Origin: an uncultured bacterium
GTDB taxonomy: Bacteria > Actinomycetota > Coriobacteriia > Coriobacteriales > Atopobiaceae
Length of the DNA stretch: 6,266 nucleotides
Assembly: GCA_905214175.1 (NCBI GenBank)
Contig: CAJMLD010000095.1
Span: 1-6,266, forward strand
Direction: 5' to 3'
The notes beneath the pieces were generated by a model that did no database searches, was not told the DNA's origin, and saw only the letters and a program-made list of their open reading frames with translations. Made by a program: the position numbers and the translations under genes. Every line of letters begins with the position of its first letter. The first letter of the stretch is position 1. Shown here one piece after another: positions 5,755-6,266 of this stretch.

Positions 5755-6266
5755 CTAGTCAATCTTGGTGAAGTTCTCGGGTCCAACACCGCACACGGGG
5801 CAACGGAAGTCCGCCGGCAGCTCCTCGTCGGTGGTCTCGTAAACGTAGCCGCAGATGTTGCAGCGGAAGTGGTGCTTGGGTGCCGAGACGGGCACCACGG
5901 GTTTGGTTGGATCCTCGCCCTCGATGTAAGAGGATGCCTTGGGCGGCGTCTTACCCTTAAGGACGCCGTGGTAGTAGGCGTAGGTCATGGGCTCCTCGTC
6001 GGAGACGCGCTCGGCGTCGGAGACCTCGCCGATGAACATCACATGGGTGCCCAGGTCGACGGTATTCACCACGGCGCAGCAGACCATCGCACAGGCGTGC
6101 TCGGTGGTGTAGGGGTCGAAGAGCAGCGACGTCTTTGTGGGAATGCCCTCGAACTTGTCGATGTCCGCCGAGCTCTTGAAGCCAAAGCGCCCAATGAACG
6201 TCATGTCAGCGGTCTTGGAGACCACCGTGAGGGGGAAGTGCTCCGCCGCCTCCGCGACCTTGACGG
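5755..6266 (-). CDS. Flavin reductase-rubredoxin fusion (high molecular weight rubredoxin), 5' part missing
   Basis: The last 169 residues of a protein whose frame stays open to the right edge, so the start is outside the window. The visible N-terminal part is an FMN-binding flavin reductase domain: PLTVVSKTADMTFIGRFGF followed by GTHVMFIGEVSDAE and PMTYAYYHGVLKGK, characteristic of the small flavin reductases fused to rubredoxin. The last 39 residues (5758-5874) are a rubredoxin-like domain with CNICGY and CPVCGVGPENF, again with 16 residues between the Cys pairs. In Moorella the related protein (Hrb) passes electrons from NAD(P)H to the flavodiiron protein FprA for oxygen or nitric oxide reduction; the same role here is inference. 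Family members are usually a little over 200 residues, so roughly the first 40-60 are missing. A palindrome and the small rubredoxin gene follow. Confidence 0.92.
   Translation of the reverse strand, partial: VKVAEAAEHFPLTVVSKTADMTFIGRFGFKSSADIDKFEGIPTKTSLLFDPYTTEHACAMVCCAVVNTVDLGTHVMFIGEVSDAERVSDEEPMTYAYYHGVLKGKTPPKASSYIEGEDPTKPVVPVSAPKHHFRCNICGYVYETTDEELPADFRCPVCGVGPENFTKID

Noticed and set aside
6223..6225. GTG as the start of the flavin reductase-rubredoxin fusion
   Set aside because: The frame remains open to the right edge and the upstream residues (KVAEAAEHFPLT) continue the flavin reductase homology, so this is an internal Val codon.

Overview
The window looks like chromosomal DNA of a high-GC, strictly anaerobic Gram-positive bacterium. 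A member of the Coriobacteriia (the Olsenella/Atopobium side of the Actinobacteria) is my best guess. This is an inference from the GC-rich coding sequence, the flavin reductase-rubredoxin fusion typical of anaerobes, the membrane-anchored zinc-ribbon lipoprotein-like protein and the one-piece tmRNA. No taxonomic marker gene is present.

Every gene I can support lies on the minus strand, so the natural reading direction is right to left. From the right edge: the C-terminal part of a flavin reductase-rubredoxin fusion (cut by the window edge), then a 47-residue stand-alone rubredoxin-like protein whose metal domain is a close relative of the fusion's tail, then a terminator-like hairpin, a Cof-type HAD phosphatase, and a YoaK/DUF1275 membrane protein. 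A gene-free stretch of about 280 bases follows and carries a perfect 14-bp inverted repeat. Next come ssrA (tmRNA, 372 nt with encoded CCA) and its strong terminator, a 20-bp perfect palindrome that overlaps a candidate promoter, a 552-residue zinc-ribbon/single-TM protein with a large presumably external domain, its terminator, and a patatin-like phospholipase. The leftmost 182 bases hold no gene.

Functionally this is a mix of housekeeping and accessory genes, not one pathway. The two rubredoxin genes probably form a small electron-transfer unit for oxygen or nitric oxide detoxification. The tmRNA rescues stalled ribosomes. Its tag reads DNNSSFEPQLALAA and appears to begin at an Asp codon. 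The HAD, DUF1275, zinc-ribbon and patatin genes seem to be separate units, several of them bounded by recognisable terminators. I see no mobile element, CRISPR array, tRNA or rRNA gene. The least explained elements are the palindromes and the inverted repeat between genes, and the external domain of the zinc-ribbon protein.
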